A DNA stretch of 64,000 nt from Tyto alba (Eukaryota > Chordata > Aves > Strigiformes > Tytonidae). This document shows positions 63,830-64,000 of the stretch, one piece after another (the stretch's first letter is position 1; each line of letters opens with the position of its first letter). A program made the translations under genes and the position numbers. The stretch is from positions 23,785,819 through 23,849,818 of the forward strand of contig NW_024881316.1 of assembly GCF_018691265.1 (NCBI RefSeq), read 5' to 3'. The notes below the pieces were generated by a model. That model worked only from the letters and a program-made list of their open reading frames with translations. It had not been told where the DNA came from and did not search any database.

Positions 63830-64000
63830 GTAAGTTTTCTTCTTGAAAATGTTCATGATAAAAATAAATTTAAAACACAGTCTGTATGTGTCCTTTCATA
63901 TGTGTAATTCTGTCAGAAGCAGACTAGCCTAAGTTAAGATTGTGATCCAGTACACGTCCCATGTATGTGCACATCCTGTTACGATAAGTGAATATTGTTC
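63830..64000 (+). other. Sequence after the last exon relic
   Basis: Begins with a donor-like GTAAGTTTTC and is intron-like to the window edge. The pseudogene probably continues beyond. Confidence 0.5.

Noticed and set aside
1..64000. tRNA, rRNA, CRISPR arrays, bacterial operons
   Set aside because: No cloverleaf-like sequence, spaced direct repeats or ribosome-binding-site-led gene chains were seen; the window is vertebrate nuclear DNA.

Overview
The window reads as nuclear DNA of a bird. The evidence is a CR1 LINE 3' end of avian type with the usual octamer-like tail, a solo endogenous retroviral LTR, AT-rich low-gene-density sequence, and the four last coding exons of a vertebrate spectraplakin gene. 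No bacterial-style genes, operons, CRISPR arrays or tRNA/rRNA genes were found. Nearly all long open frames are chance frames in intron or intergenic DNA. Species cannot be fixed from the sequence alone.

Region 1 (1-7.3 kb, + strand) is the 3' end of dystonin (DST/BPAG1): four coding exons with clean splice sites and matching reading phases, the stop codon at 6326-6328, an EB1-binding Ser-Lys-Ile-Pro motif, and a 3' UTR with two good AATAAA signals. Upstream exons lie outside the window.

Region 2 (7.3-39.9 kb) is intergenic. It holds two eroded ancient CR1 fragments (about 11.3-12.0 and 30.17-30.6 kb), one better preserved CR1 3' end (18.56-19.36 kb), simple repeats, and a short heavily decayed fragment that reads like Ty3/gypsy-type pol (27.19-28.24 kb).

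Region 3 (39.9-64 kb, + strand) is the most interesting part. It contains scattered, splice-site-flanked exon relics of a fibril-associated (FACIT) collagen gene in correct N-to-C order: a probable first piece of a thrombospondin-N-like (TSPN) domain, a large TSPN exon with an in-frame stop and a frameshift, the TSPN closing exon, then short Gly-X-Y exons from 48.0 to 63.8 kb. Most triple-helix exons carry single-base losses of obligatory glycines, and some splice sites are damaged. The last exon is present twice, about 4.56 kb apart, each copy with its own lesion. The gene is therefore dead, and its remains probably continue past the right edge. The TSPN spacing agrees best with the collagen IX alpha-1 type. 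A solo LTR on the minus strand (54.74-55.73 kb) sits inside one of its former introns.

Only DST appears to be a working gene here. The collagen relics lie downstream of it in the same orientation. From memory, COL21A1 lies in that position in mammals, so the relics may mark an old DST-collagen neighbourhood. Paralogy assignment needs a database search.
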